Assembly: GCF_900537995.1 (NCBI RefSeq)
Contig: NZ_LR027880.1
Location: 3,565,001 to 3,629,000 of the forward strand
Origin: Roseburia intestinalis L1-82
Lineage (GTDB): Bacteria; Bacillota; Clostridia; Lachnospirales; Lachnospiraceae
DNA length: 64,000 nt
Direction of reading: 5' to 3'
The translations under genes and the position numbers were made by a program. The notes below the pieces were generated by a model. That model did no database searches and had not been told where the DNA came from. It saw only the letters and a program-made list of their open reading frames with translations. This document shows positions 34,110 to 45,355 of the stretch, piece by piece; within the stretch, counting starts at the first letter, position 1, and every line of letters begins with the position of its first letter.

Positions 34110-34452
34110 GGTTGTAAAATGAGTTCCCCGGCGAAGGGTGGTTCACAACCTTGCGGCTGGCAAATTGCATCAAGCCGAGACCTGTTTTGTGACTTTGGGA
34201 GAAAATTAGGCAATCTTAGTCTGCCTGTCCGTAACACAGTGTTGTGCTGCCATGGACGGCAGCACAAGTCTTAATGTGCCCGGATGGCACATTTAAGACA
34301 CACACGTCACTCTGCCACAATCTGAACCAGGCAGCCTTAGATTGTCTTATTTTCGGACAACGGAAACAAAACATTCCCGGCTTGATGCAATTTGCCAATC
34401 GTAAACCCCCCGGAACCACCCTACACAGGGAAACTCATGTCACCCACAAACC
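34110..34452. repeat. 343-bp palindromic element, copy C (inverted relative to B and D)
   Basis: The arms pair over about 80 bp, including ATGAGTTCCCC/GGGAAACTCAT, AGGGTGGTTC/GAACCACCCT and GGCAAATTGCATCAAGCCG with its exact complement. Read on the minus strand it has the same core as copies B and D, with hairpins TGTGCC-ATCC-GGGCACA and TTGTGCTGCC-GTCCAT-GGCAGCACAA. It ends 74 bp before the GNAT start codon. Confidence 0.9.
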
Positions 34453-34525
34453 AATATTTGCCGGGCAGCGCATTCATATATACTTGTCAGAAAACACATC
34501 AATTTTTCTTAAATGGAGGATAAAA

Positions 34526-34963
34526 ATGAACAGTATCATAAGACCTATGACACCTAAAGACAAAAACAGTGTTCTTGAAATGATGCGTGTATTTTACGCA
34601 TCCCCGGCGGTTTTTACTAACGGATCCGATGATATTTTCCGCACCGATATTGAAAACTGCATCAATGACAATCCATATCTGGAAGGCTATATTTTTGAGG
34701 TTTCCGGCGAGATCCAGGGCTATGGCATGATCGCAAAAAGCTTTTCCACAGAATTTGGCAGGCCATGCATGTGGATCGAGGACATTTATATCAAGGAATC
34801 CTGCCGTGGGGCCGGCATCGGAAGCAAATTTATCGACTATATCGGGGAAAAATACCCGGACGCCATCCTGCGGCTGGAGGTGGAAGAAGAAAATGAACGG
34901 GCCGTCAATGTATATAAGAAAAATGGATTTTCATTTCTGCCTTATCTGGAAATGAAAAAATAG
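34526..34963 (+). CDS. GNAT family N-acetyltransferase
   Basis: 145 residues. The acetyl-CoA loop is in YIKESCRGAGIGSKFIDYI and the C-terminal EVEEENERAVNVYKKNGF is typical of GNAT enzymes. The ATG at 34526 has TGGAGG; the longer frame upstream (to 34244) only reads through the palindromic element. Substrate unknown. It is monocistronic, flanked by repeats on one side and the oleate hydratase terminator on the other. Confidence 0.9.
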   Translation: MNSIIRPMTPKDKNSVLEMMRVFYASPAVFTNGSDDIFRTDIENCINDNPYLEGYIFEVSGEIQGYGMIAKSFSTEFGRPCMWIEDIYIKESCRGAGIGSKFIDYIGEKYPDAILRLEVEEENERAVNVYKKNGFSFLPYLEMKK

Positions 34964-35086
34964 GCTCTGTTCCTAGGTTTCTCTGAAATAATTAAATTGT
35001 TACAAGACATTAATAACAAACTTAAATAATACAATTTATATACATATGATTGTGGAATGCTCCGCGAACATCCCAAAAATATGTAT

Positions 35087-35127
35087 AAGAGGGTGAAAAC
35101 ACAGAATTTCCGTGTTTTCACCCTCTT
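35087..35127 (-). terminator. Terminator after the oleate hydratase gene
   Basis: AAGAGGGTGAAAACAC pairs with GTGTTTTCACCCTCTT around a short loop; T-rich sequence follows on both sides, so it may serve the convergent GNAT gene too. Confidence 0.9.
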
Positions 35128-35132
35128 ATTTA

Positions 35133-37115
35133 TTACTCTAACATCCCATCTTTCAATACATTATGATCACGCAGCACTTTCTCAACCACAGTTCCCTTTA
35201 CAAGGCGGATCAGAGGTTTCTTCAATGCGTTAAGCGGACCAGGCAGCTGGATTTCTAACGGAGATTTGCCATCCATGAGTTTGACTGTGCTGTCTAAAAG
35301 TTCACGGATATCGTAAACACTTCCCCATACCTCAGGCACGCCACGGTCTACACCAAGCAGTCCGTATACAGCCTCCATTGCGGTTCTGACGGAGTACTCT
35401 GTGGTAAATACGGTATCTCTCGGTGTCTCTGCAAACTGACCTAAGAATGCAAAGTTTACACAGCCATCCGGGATGACATCCGGGCGGTCACCTTTGGTTC
35501 TTGGCATAAAGAATGCTGTGATGTACGGCATCATCGTCGGTACGCAGACTGCACTGTGTTCTGCAAGCTCCTCGATCTGGTCGGTCGGTACACCAAGATG
35601 ATACAGCCACTCTTCCGTGATCTCCTTACCGGTACATTCTTTCATTGGTTTCTTTATAAAATCACCCGGTACATCGGTAAACAGTCCATATACCCATACA
35701 CAGACCTTATCTTTATCCTGCTCCTTGAACTGTCCCTGTCTGTTGATCGTCCAGCTTAACAGCCAGCTGGAATCCTTGCAGCTTACGATACCGCCGGTTA
35801 CAACTTTTCCGCTCTTTGGATCTCTCTTACAAATATTTGTGATGTATGGAATGATCTTATCGTCCAGTGTGGTTACCGTTGCAGACTCCCAGTTTGTCTT
35901 TGCAACATCAGAGCAGAACTTCTCCGGACGTCCAAAGGACGGATCCTGTTTTGCAATGTTTTTCCATAAATTCCAGCAGCCGCTGTTGCGTACTTCCGCA
36001 TCTCCGTTTGGAGCATGGTTCTGATCACCGTAAATTGTGCCTTCGGTACAGCTTCCGTTTGTCACAAATACAAGGTCATTCTCTGTCAGGACGATACCGC
36101 TCTCAACACCTTTTACCTTGCACTCGATCGCGGTTGCCACTTTTTTGCCATCTTTGATATCAAAGATCACATTGGTGACTTCTGTATTAAACTGGAAATC
36201 AACCCCTGCTGCCTCCAGATATTTCTGCATTGGCAGGATCAGTGATTCATACTGATTGTATTTGGTAAATTTCAGTGCACTGAAATCCGGCAGGCCTGCG
36301 ATATGATGGATGAATCTCTGGAAATAAAGTTTCATCTCCAATGCGCTGTGCCAGTTTTCAAATGCAAACATGGTTCTCCAGTACAGCCAGAAGGTAGAAT
36401 CAAATACTTCGTCGTCAAAGACATCCTCGATCGTCTTGTCATACAGATCCTCGTCTTTGGTCATGAAAAGTTTCATGATCTCCATGCAGCCTTTCTGGCT
36501 TAAGTTGAATCTGCCGTCCGTATGTGCATCTTCGCCGCGGTTTTCGGTTGCACGGCATAAAGAGTAGTTCGGATCTTCTTTGTTCAGCCAGTAGTATTCG
36601 TCGAGTACGGAAACGCCCGGTGTCTCAATGGAAGGGATACTGCGGAAGAGATCCCACAGACATTCAAAATGGTTCTCCATCTCACGGCCGCCGCGCATCA
36701 CATAGCCTCTGGACGGATCAAAGATACCATCACATGCACCGCCTGCGATATCCATTGCCTCTAAAATATGGATATGATCGCCCGGCATCTGTCCGTCACG
36801 AACCAGAAAACATGCTGCTGCTAAAGATGCAAGACCACTTCCTACGATGTATGCGCTTTTCTCATCGACACCTTCCGGTTTTTTCGGATGTGCAAATGCC
36901 TCGTAGTTACCGTTAGTATAATAAATACCTTTGCTGTTTTTCTCGTATTTTCCACGCTCTGTATTGCGGTATGGTGTTCCACTCTCTGCCTGCTGTTTTT
37001 CGGCGATTTTCTTTGCCTTTGCCTGTTTGTGGCTGTTGCTTGCCGCAACTGCTGCCACACCGGCTCCTGCTGCAATCAAAGATGCTAACGCGATGGTTTT
37101 ATTTTTATTTGACAT
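35133..37115 (-). CDS. Oleate hydratase (myosin-cross-reactive antigen family)
   Basis: 660 residues. FAD enzyme that adds water to the cis-9 double bond of unsaturated fatty acids, giving 10-hydroxy acids, a detoxification step in gut bacteria. The FAD motif is YIVGSGLASLAAACFLVRDG near residues 89-108, and HILEAMDIAGGACDG follows. The first 25 residues (TIALASLIAAGAGVAAVAA) are hydrophobic and followed by a Lys/Gln-rich linker, suggesting membrane anchoring. Start at GAAAGGAG. A TetR gene lies upstream on the same strand. Confidence 0.95.
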   Translation of the reverse strand: MSNKNKTIALASLIAAGAGVAAVAASNSHKQAKAKKIAEKQQAESGTPYRNTERGKYEKNSKGIYYTNGNYEAFAHPKKPEGVDEKSAYIVGSGLASLAAACFLVRDGQMPGDHIHILEAMDIAGGACDGIFDPSRGYVMRGGREMENHFECLWDLFRSIPSIETPGVSVLDEYYWLNKEDPNYSLCRATENRGEDAHTDGRFNLSQKGCMEIMKLFMTKDEDLYDKTIEDVFDDEVFDSTFWLYWRTMFAFENWHSALEMKLYFQRFIHHIAGLPDFSALKFTKYNQYESLILPMQKYLEAAGVDFQFNTEVTNVIFDIKDGKKVATAIECKVKGVESGIVLTENDLVFVTNGSCTEGTIYGDQNHAPNGDAEVRNSGCWNLWKNIAKQDPSFGRPEKFCSDVAKTNWESATVTTLDDKIIPYITNICKRDPKSGKVVTGGIVSCKDSSWLLSWTINRQGQFKEQDKDKVCVWVYGLFTDVPGDFIKKPMKECTGKEITEEWLYHLGVPTDQIEELAEHSAVCVPTMMPYITAFFMPRTKGDRPDVIPDGCVNFAFLGQFAETPRDTVFTTEYSVRTAMEAVYGLLGVDRGVPEVWGSVYDIRELLDSTVKLMDGKSPLEIQLPGPLNALKKPLIRLVKGTVVEKVLRDHNVLKDGMLE

Positions 37116-37196
37116 AATAAGAATCTCCTTTCTAACTGCTTTTATTATCTTCGTTCTGTGGTCATCTTATTACTTCCCGGATAAAAATCCAATATA

Positions 37197-37240
37197 CAAA
37201 ACAGGCGGAATGACAATATTTTTATCATTCCGCCTGTTTT
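37197..37240 (-). terminator. Terminator between the TetR gene and oleate hydratase
   Basis: AAAACAGGCGGAATGA pairs perfectly with TCATTCCGCCTGTTTT. It ends the TetR transcript and means oleate hydratase has its own promoter in 37116-37196. Confidence 0.9.
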
Positions 37241-37328
37241 GATAAATAATCGGCTCTGCATTTACAAATCCGGTACAGCGTACCTAAATTAACCGGACGA
37301 CGTTGCTGACTGTCATCCGAAACATAAA

Positions 37329-37889
37329 TCACCCTTCATCTAAAAAATTTCCAATCGAATTACTGATATTTCCGTGCAGTGTCAGACTCATTTTTTTGAC
37401 GATCGTGCTATAGTCTTCCTGCATACCGTCTTTGATCCAGTCTAACATCACACCGACAAAACCATACTTGTAAAAATCTGCAATAAAACGTTTATCTTCC
37501 TCCGGGAGACCGGTTCCTTCCGCCTTCTCATTTACCACACCCTCGATCAGTTCAAACGTCAGCTTATAAAGATAACTTTCAATCTGTTCCTTGCTGACCG
37601 AACGGTATACATTCATGATAAACGGTTTATTTTCCAGCACTGCCTTAAAAATCTGCTCTAACCCTTCCTGCCAGGAATTGTAGGTTCGTTTTCCCTGCAG
37701 TGCCCGCTTTCCGTCCTCCACGCATGCCCATTCAACCAGATCATAGATATCTTTAAAATGGTAATAAAATGCCATACGGCTGATTCCACAGTCCGTGGTC
37801 AGATCCTGGATCGTAATTTTATCTAATGGTTTCTGTAAAAGTAATTTTTTTAAGGATGCCTCTAATGCTCTTTTGGTTGTATTACTCAT
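37329..37889 (-). CDS. TetR family regulator (DhaS/FasR-like)
   Basis: 186 residues. The HTH is ITIQDLTTDCGISRMAFYYHFKDIYDLVEW near residues 22-51, preceded by ALEASLKKLLLQKPLDK, and the C-terminal ligand domain is helical. This subgroup often sits beside one effector gene; here oleate hydratase is the likely target, with unsaturated fatty acid as the likely signal (inference). AAAAGGAG before the ATG. Confidence 0.9.
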   Translation of the reverse strand: MSNTTKRALEASLKKLLLQKPLDKITIQDLTTDCGISRMAFYYHFKDIYDLVEWACVEDGKRALQGKRTYNSWQEGLEQIFKAVLENKPFIMNVYRSVSKEQIESYLYKLTFELIEGVVNEKAEGTGLPEEDKRFIADFYKYGFVGVMLDWIKDGMQEDYSTIVKKMSLTLHGNISNSIGNFLDEG

Positions 37890-38050
37890 ACGGACACTCC
37901 TTTTCCTTCGTATTTATAATAAATCACAAGTTGTTTAACTATTTTCCCTCGTTTCATACATCTGAAAATACTTGTCTGAATTTTAGCATACCGCTGCTAT
38001 TCTGTCATTAAAAAGCCTCTATTTTAATGATATTTGTAATTATTGCACAA

Positions 38051-38081
38051 AAAATCCACCATTTTGGGGAAATGGTGGATT
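38051..38081 (-). terminator. Terminator of the arabinoside operon
   Basis: AAATCCACCATTT and AAATGGTGGATTT pair around 5 bases; the minus strand continues TTTG. It lies 150 bp after the GH51 stop. The rest of 37890-38229 shows only A/T-rich sequence. Confidence 0.85.
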
Positions 38082-38229
38082 TAAAAAGGGGGAGAATTTA
38101 TGAAAAAAAGTTTTATCACTCGTTCGTGATATTAATAATATATCCGCAATTTGTGAAATCCCGTTGTACATTTTTTGAATTCTATTTGAAGAATCTGTAA
38201 CAATTTGTTCACACAACTGCTCTCACATT

Positions 38230-39759
<1,530 letters not shown>

Positions 39760-39771
39760 TCACTTAAAATC

Positions 39772-40635
39772 TTACTCTTTTACCGCACCTGCTGTCATAC
39801 CTTCAATAAAGTATTTCTGGAAGCAGATAAATAATACAAAGATCGGTATGATAGAAAATACAGAACCGACAACCAACAGACTGTAGTTATCACCATACGG
39901 GTTGATCAGTGTATTAAGACCAATGGTCAGTGTGTATTTGTCTGCAGAACGGATGACTAATAACGGCCACAGATAATTGTTCCATGCATTCATACCATTT
40001 AAGATCGCCATCGCTGAGAATGCCGGTTTCATGATCGGCACGATCAGTTTAAAGAAGATACCATACTCTGTTGCGCCGTCGATACGTCCTGCCTCGATCA
40101 GCGACTTTGGCAGTCCCAATAGATACTGCCGGAAGAAGAAGATCGTGGATGCATGTGCCAAAAACGGAAGTACTACTGATACATAGCTGTCCATCATGCC
40201 CCAGCTTGAAATCTGCTTGTACAGAGGGAGCATAATAACCTCAAACGGTACAGAGAGGATCAAAAGCACTATAATAAACAAGAAATTCTTTCCCTTAAAA
40301 TCATAGGCCGCAAATCCATATGCAACGAATGCACTGATCGCCAGGGTCAGGATCACTGTGATGACTGTCAGGATCAGGCTGTTGCCAAACCATGTCCAGT
40401 AATCATGTTTTCCGGTGAACAGTAATTTGTAATTGTCCAGTGTCAGATGCGGGATATCCAGATTCAGGTTTAATCCGTACTGAAGCAGGAAGTTTCCCGG
40501 TTTAAAACTGGCTAATACCAACAGATAGATCGGCAGAACGGTAAGGATCGCAAGGATGGAAAAAAATATGATCATACCGATGGTTGCTGCCCTGTCTTTC
40601 TTTTTCTGGCTCATTCCAACAGATTCTGCTGCCAT
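39772..40635 (-). CDS. Sugar ABC transporter permease (MalG/AraQ type)
   Basis: 287 residues, six hydrophobic segments. The EAA loop that contacts the ATPase is EAGRIDGATEYGIFFKLIVPIMKPA. A long start (MAAESVGMSQ) with GGAGGAG is used. No ATPase gene is present, so a shared MsmK-type ATPase from elsewhere must serve it. One base after the partner permease stop. Confidence 0.93.
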   Translation of the reverse strand: MAAESVGMSQKKKDRAATIGMIIFFSILAILTVLPIYLLVLASFKPGNFLLQYGLNLNLDIPHLTLDNYKLLFTGKHDYWTWFGNSLILTVITVILTLAISAFVAYGFAAYDFKGKNFLFIIVLLILSVPFEVIMLPLYKQISSWGMMDSYVSVVLPFLAHASTIFFFRQYLLGLPKSLIEAGRIDGATEYGIFFKLIVPIMKPAFSAMAILNGMNAWNNYLWPLLVIRSADKYTLTIGLNTLINPYGDNYSLLVVGSVFSIIPIFVLFICFQKYFIEGMTAGAVKE

Positions 40636-40636
40636 A

Positions 40637-41530
40637 TTATCTCTCCTCCTTCTTAAATGTTCCGGTCAATGCAAGCTGGATGATATTAATGATCATAACA
40701 ATGATAAGAAGTACTAAACCAACTGCACATGCATATCCCATTGCACGTTTTTCAATACCCTGACGATACAGATAGCCAACGATCGTAAGTCCGATATTCT
40801 GTGGGGAGTTATTACCTTTCCACAGCATGTAAGACTCAAGGAACATGGAAAGTCCTGCATAAATACTAATTGTTAATACATAGATCGTGGTCGGTTTTAC
40901 AAGCGGTACTGAAATGCTCTTAAACTGCTGCCACTTTGTCGCTCCGTCGATGGAAGCCGCCTCGTAGAGATCCGTGGAGATATTCTGTAACCCTGCAAGG
41001 AAATAGAGGATATTGACACCGGTCCAGCGCCAGCACGCTACTAGGAGAAGTGCAAAGTATCCGGTCCATTCACCTTTCAGCCATTTGATGGAAGAATGTC
41101 CAAAGAAATTTAAAATCTGGTTTGCAAGTGCCGTATCCATCTCACCAAACATCAGACGGAAGATTGTACCTACAACGACAACAGATGTCAGTGCCGGGAT
41201 AAAATAAACAGACTTGAAAAATCCCTTCGCCTTCATCAGTTTACTGTTTAACATACTTGCAAATAACATTGGAAACGGAATTAAAAGTACCAGTGTTCCC
41301 ACCATGTATTTAAAACTGTTCCAGACTGCTTTTCTGAAATATGTATCAGAGAGTAATCTCTTATAGTTGTTCATTCCAACCCATTTATCTTTCAGGACGT
41401 CCTGAAAACTTAACAGTACACCATTTGCGATCGGGAATACCCAAAACAAAATGACTGTCAGAACAAATGGAAGAATAAACACATAAGGTGCTGCTTTTTG
41501 CGAATACAAAAACTTCTTCACTTTATTCAT
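40637..41530 (-). CDS. Sugar ABC transporter permease (MalF/AraP type)
   Basis: 297 residues, six hydrophobic segments. The EAA loop is YEAASIDGATKWQQFKSISVPL. Forms a heterodimer with the next gene product and imports the arabinose-containing oligosaccharide held by the binding protein. GGGGG upstream of the ATG; directly follows the binding-protein gene after a hairpin. Confidence 0.93.
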   Translation of the reverse strand: MNKVKKFLYSQKAAPYVFILPFVLTVILFWVFPIANGVLLSFQDVLKDKWVGMNNYKRLLSDTYFRKAVWNSFKYMVGTLVLLIPFPMLFASMLNSKLMKAKGFFKSVYFIPALTSVVVVGTIFRLMFGEMDTALANQILNFFGHSSIKWLKGEWTGYFALLLVACWRWTGVNILYFLAGLQNISTDLYEAASIDGATKWQQFKSISVPLVKPTTIYVLTISIYAGLSMFLESYMLWKGNNSPQNIGLTIVGYLYRQGIEKRAMGYACAVGLVLLIIVMIINIIQLALTGTFKKEER

Positions 41531-41554
41531 GCTGTAATGCCCCCTTTTCCCTCA

Positions 41555-41602
41555 TAACAGGAAACGGGATGCAGGACATCTGCCCCACATCCCTGCCTGT
41601 TT
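41555..41602 (-). other. Intercistronic hairpin after the binding-protein gene
   Basis: AACAGG...GGGATG and CATCCC...CCTGTT form an imperfect stem between the binding-protein stop and the first permease. No strong T tract follows. Such hairpins often stabilise the upstream message and raise binding protein over permease levels. Confidence 0.6.
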
Positions 41603-41613
41603 AAACCTGTCTC

Positions 41614-43011
41614 TTATTCTCCAAATTCATTCTGAAGTGCAGACTGTGCCTCGTCTAACGCTTCTTTTACATCCATACCGGACTCGAAGATATTATTCAA
41701 AGTCTCTGTACAGAAGATATTGTTGATGGATGGCATCTTCTCATCTGTATAGCAGGTCAGTAATCCAATGCCGTCCTGAACATCTAATAATGCATCAAAT
41801 GGTTTTGTGTTGAAGTACTGTACATACTGATTATCCGGGTTCTCTGTTACGGATTTGTCTGTCCATACTGCTGTGTTAACCGGGTCAAATCCTAATACGT
41901 TCCAAACTTCTACGTTTGCTGTGTCAGAAAGTTTGATGTAAGCGAATACTTCTGCTGCAAGGTCAGCATTCGGGCTGGATGCTACAACTGCTGTACCGGT
42001 ACCACCACCACCGATGGTCTTTACTGCATCGTTGTCACCAAATACAGGAGGTGCTGCGATTGCAACTTTACCGGAAAGGTCTGTCATGTAGCTTAAGTAA
42101 CGGCTGGTCTGCCAGAATGGCATGATTGCTGCTGCGACATCACCGCTGTTGTATAACGGATATGCTTCCTCGTTGTCAGGCTGTCCACCGGCGATAACGT
42201 CCATAGCACCTGCATCCTGCATATCTTTCATGGTCTGTAAACATTCAACCATGGTGTCATTGTTTACTGCAAGGCTTCCATCATCATTTAAGTAATCTCC
42301 GCCTTTCTGAGCGAGCATTAAGTTTAATGTCCACTGAGCAGTTGTCTCACATGCTGCAAATGTTTTTCCGGTTGCTTCTTTGTATTTTGCACCGGCTTCT
42401 TTGAAGTCATCCCAGGTCTTAATGGTTGTATAATCAATACCTGCTGCCTCTAATGCTTCTGTGTTGTAGAAAGCAACGGTCGTACCAACGTGTGTAGGGA
42501 ATCCATAATAGTTACCATCTTTGGAGTAAAGCTGTAATCTGGACTCTACTACATTGTCAAGATATGGCTCTACTGCATCGTTCAATGGTTTTAATCCAAT
42601 ATCACCTGTCATGAATGCAGGGAATTTACCAAGCTCGATATCAACGACATCCGGAGCACCCTCTCCTGACTCTAATGCAAGTGATAATTTGTTGTGCATA
42701 TCATCATATGCCATGTTGGATAAAACAAGTTTAACCTTCTTATCCGGATTTTCCTCATTCCATTTCTCAGCCATGTTAGTGTAGAAATCCTGATGGTTCT
42801 CGATGAATGTCCAGACCTCAAGTGTTGTGACATCATCACCCTCTACGTCCATCTCTCTTCTTCCTGCGCCGCTGTCTGCGCTCTCTGTACCGGATGCTGC
42901 TTCCCCCGCACCGGAACTGCTGTTTCCTGCTGTGGAATTACCGCCACATCCGGCAAGCATTCCAACTGTCATTGCTGCGCACATTAATGCTGCTAAAACC
43001 TTCTTCTTCAT
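41614..43011 (-). CDS. Sugar ABC transporter substrate-binding lipoprotein
   Basis: 465 residues. Signal MKKKVLAALMCAAMTVGMLA followed by GCG as the lipobox, then a Gly/Ser/Ala-rich linker and the family-1 extracellular binding fold (ESGEGAPDVVDIELGKFPAF). The ATG at 43011 has GGGAGG; the longer frame to 43230 is spurious. The ligand is probably an arabinofuranosyl oligosaccharide because of the flanking GH127 and GH51 genes. Confidence 0.93.
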   Translation of the reverse strand: MKKKVLAALMCAAMTVGMLAGCGGNSTAGNSSSGAGEAASGTESADSGAGRREMDVEGDDVTTLEVWTFIENHQDFYTNMAEKWNEENPDKKVKLVLSNMAYDDMHNKLSLALESGEGAPDVVDIELGKFPAFMTGDIGLKPLNDAVEPYLDNVVESRLQLYSKDGNYYGFPTHVGTTVAFYNTEALEAAGIDYTTIKTWDDFKEAGAKYKEATGKTFAACETTAQWTLNLMLAQKGGDYLNDDGSLAVNNDTMVECLQTMKDMQDAGAMDVIAGGQPDNEEAYPLYNSGDVAAAIMPFWQTSRYLSYMTDLSGKVAIAAPPVFGDNDAVKTIGGGGTGTAVVASSPNADLAAEVFAYIKLSDTANVEVWNVLGFDPVNTAVWTDKSVTENPDNQYVQYFNTKPFDALLDVQDGIGLLTCYTDEKMPSINNIFCTETLNNIFESGMDVKEALDEAQSALQNEFGE

Positions 43012-43097
43012 ACATTTACCTCCCAAATGTTTTTCTTTATCAGATCGAAAGTATCTCCTGTTTTCAGATGATCTTCCGTGTGATACATGTTTTTCTG

Positions 43098-45050
43098 TCA
43101 GATCAGCTGTCTGATCCAGACTGCCATCTCCCCTGTTTTCCGGTTGCCCCAGTAACAGTAAGGAACTGCTTTTAACGTCACATTCTTTAACTCCGGCGGC
43201 TGTTCTTTGTATAACTCTTCTGCCGTCCAATGATCTTCCAAGATGCGTTTTCCTTTTGCTTCCACTGACATCACACCACCTAACAACTGTTCCTCCCAGT
43301 TTTCAGTCAGCGCTTCTTTTGTATCCACATATAAGGAACTTAAGTTTTCTCCATTGTCTGTCTCTTCGAGGCAGTATACCAATGGACCGCGCATGATACA
43401 TGCTTTTCCTTCATCCGCTCTCACTTTCGGATTTGCATATACAAATCTTGCTTTCATGTCACAGGATATTTTGATCTCCTCAGATGCTGCAAGATCCGTT
43501 ATCATAAGATAACCTTTTTTTATGAGCGGTGTTTCTATTCTCTGTACTCCGCGCCACACGGTAAATTCTTTTGTGTAGCCGGGAATCCGAAGTGCCAGTG
43601 TTCCTTTGGAAGCTTTTTCTGATTCCAGATGAACCGTTACCGTTCCATCCTTTAAGAAACTGCTTTCCATTATTACTTCTGTCTCTGTCTCTCCAATCAG
43701 AAGTTTTGTCTGACTGGATATGTATAAATTAATGTATAAACTATTTTCATCTGCTCCATAGATGTACTGTCCTAAAGAAGCAAGTGTTCTTGCAATATTC
43801 GGCGGACAGCACGCCACGCCAAACCATTTCTGTCTGACCGGCTTTACATGCTCCATGGATGTCCGTTCGATGCAGTTATCCGGCCATACCTCCAATGGAT
43901 TGACATAGAAGAAACTCTTTCCATCCATCGCAATCCCTGCAAGCACTGTATTGTAAAGTGCCTTCTCCACAATGTCCGCATATTTTGCATCTTTTGTGAT
44001 CTGCGCCATCCGGTTTCCAAACATCGCAAGTCCGATGGATGCGCAGGATTCGGAATAATTTCTGTCGTTCGGAAGATCATAGTCGGTTGTGAACCGCTCT
44101 AACAATCCCGATGAACCAATGCCGCCTGTGATGTACATCCTTTTCTCTGTCATGTTATTCCAGAGTGTCTTACAGGCATCTAATAATGTCTCATCCTGAT
44201 ATTCATATGCCAGATCTGCCATTGCGCTGTAGAGATATACGGCTCTTACCGCATGCCCCTCTGCTGTCTTCTGCTCTCTGACCGGCAGATGTGACTGAGA
44301 ATACTCCGGTACATATCCGGCAAATTCAGGAAATATCTGCTGATATTTTTCTTTCTTTTCTTCCTGAAAGAAATAATTTTCTCCCACACCTCTTGTATCG
44401 ATAAAATATTTCGCAAGGTCTAAATATCTTTTCTGTCCGGTTGCCCGGTACAATTTTACCAGAGCAAGTTCTACTTCCGGATGCCCCGGATAGCCATGAC
44501 ACTTTCCTTCCTCCGGTCCAAATGTCTCACAGATCAGATCTGCAAATCTTGAAACGATGTCGAGGAACTTTCTTTTTCCTGTTGCATTGTAATATGCAAC
44601 CGCTGCCTCGATCATGTGCCCCGCTGTGTAAAGTTCGTGTCCTTCTTTCAGGTTCGTCCAGCGTCTGTCCGGTTCTTTGATCGTGAAGTAGGTATTTAAA
44701 TATCCGTCTTCACACTGTGCCTTCCCGATCAGGTCGATCGTCTCATCAGCAAGTTTTTCCAACTTTTCATCTCTTCCGGATGAATCTAAGGTAAATGCAA
44801 CTGCCTCTAACCACTTTGCAACATCGGTATCCTGAAAGACAGCTCCTTCAAAATCTCCCTCTGCCTCGCCTGCTGCGATCTTAAAGTTCTTGATACAGTG
44901 GCTCGGCGCCGCATCTTTTACATTGTCATTTAACGTGTTCCACTGGTAAGGAAGTATGACATCTTTTACTAAGCGGATGTATTTGTCCCAAAACGCATCT
45001 TTGATCTGGATCTGATGCAGCGGCACATCTGTCAGTTTTTCCTTCTCCAT
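43098..45050 (-). CDS. GH127 beta-L-arabinofuranosidase
   Basis: 650 residues. Zinc/cysteine-dependent glycosidase as in HypBA1 of Bifidobacterium. All key residues are visible: Glu318 in GLLERF, Glu334 and Cys336 in the ESC triplet, and the Cys414-Cys415 pair in GVACCPPN. The spacing from the first Glu to the second is 16, as in HypBA1. No signal peptide, so it acts inside the cell on imported beta-arabinosides such as those of plant hydroxyproline-rich glycoproteins. First gene of the operon; GGAGGGAGG before the ATG. Confidence 0.94.
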   Translation of the reverse strand: MEKEKLTDVPLHQIQIKDAFWDKYIRLVKDVILPYQWNTLNDNVKDAAPSHCIKNFKIAAGEAEGDFEGAVFQDTDVAKWLEAVAFTLDSSGRDEKLEKLADETIDLIGKAQCEDGYLNTYFTIKEPDRRWTNLKEGHELYTAGHMIEAAVAYYNATGKRKFLDIVSRFADLICETFGPEEGKCHGYPGHPEVELALVKLYRATGQKRYLDLAKYFIDTRGVGENYFFQEEKKEKYQQIFPEFAGYVPEYSQSHLPVREQKTAEGHAVRAVYLYSAMADLAYEYQDETLLDACKTLWNNMTEKRMYITGGIGSSGLLERFTTDYDLPNDRNYSESCASIGLAMFGNRMAQITKDAKYADIVEKALYNTVLAGIAMDGKSFFYVNPLEVWPDNCIERTSMEHVKPVRQKWFGVACCPPNIARTLASLGQYIYGADENSLYINLYISSQTKLLIGETETEVIMESSFLKDGTVTVHLESEKASKGTLALRIPGYTKEFTVWRGVQRIETPLIKKGYLMITDLAASEEIKISCDMKARFVYANPKVRADEGKACIMRGPLVYCLEETDNGENLSSLYVDTKEALTENWEEQLLGGVMSVEAKGKRILEDHWTAEELYKEQPPELKNVTLKAVPYCYWGNRKTGEMAVWIRQLI

Positions 45051-45088
45051 AACTTCCTCCCTCCTTTATGCTCCTGTCATGTGTTATG

Positions 45089-45100
45089 TTAAACGTTTAA
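45089..45100. promoter_or_regulatory. LacI-type operator upstream of the GH127 operon
   Basis: TTAAACGTTTAA is a perfect 12-bp palindrome with the central CG usual for LacI-family operators. It is 39 bp before the GH127 start codon. Confidence 0.75.
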
Positions 45101-45355
45101 TTGAACTAAAATGTTCATTTTCCGTTTATTTACATTTCATTCACACTTTTTTGCTTTTTTCTGAAATGTTTTTTCTTTTCTTTGTCATTTTGATTGATTT
45201 CTGTTTCGTTCTTGTTTATATATACCATACTAATTGCTATAATTAAAGCCTGTTATTTTTCATTTATCTATATATATTCTTTTGTTTTTATGTTATTTTC
45301 TCATGTTTTCTGTTTCTTTCTAAGTTTTTGCTTTTTCGCACAACTTTATTATTTT

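Noticed and set aside
34028..34419. Two minus-strand frames of 67-79 codons in the palindromic copy C
   Set aside because: They run through the arms and hairpins of a repeat whose other copies do not keep the frame; Cys/Arg/Pro-rich composition is typical of translated structured DNA.
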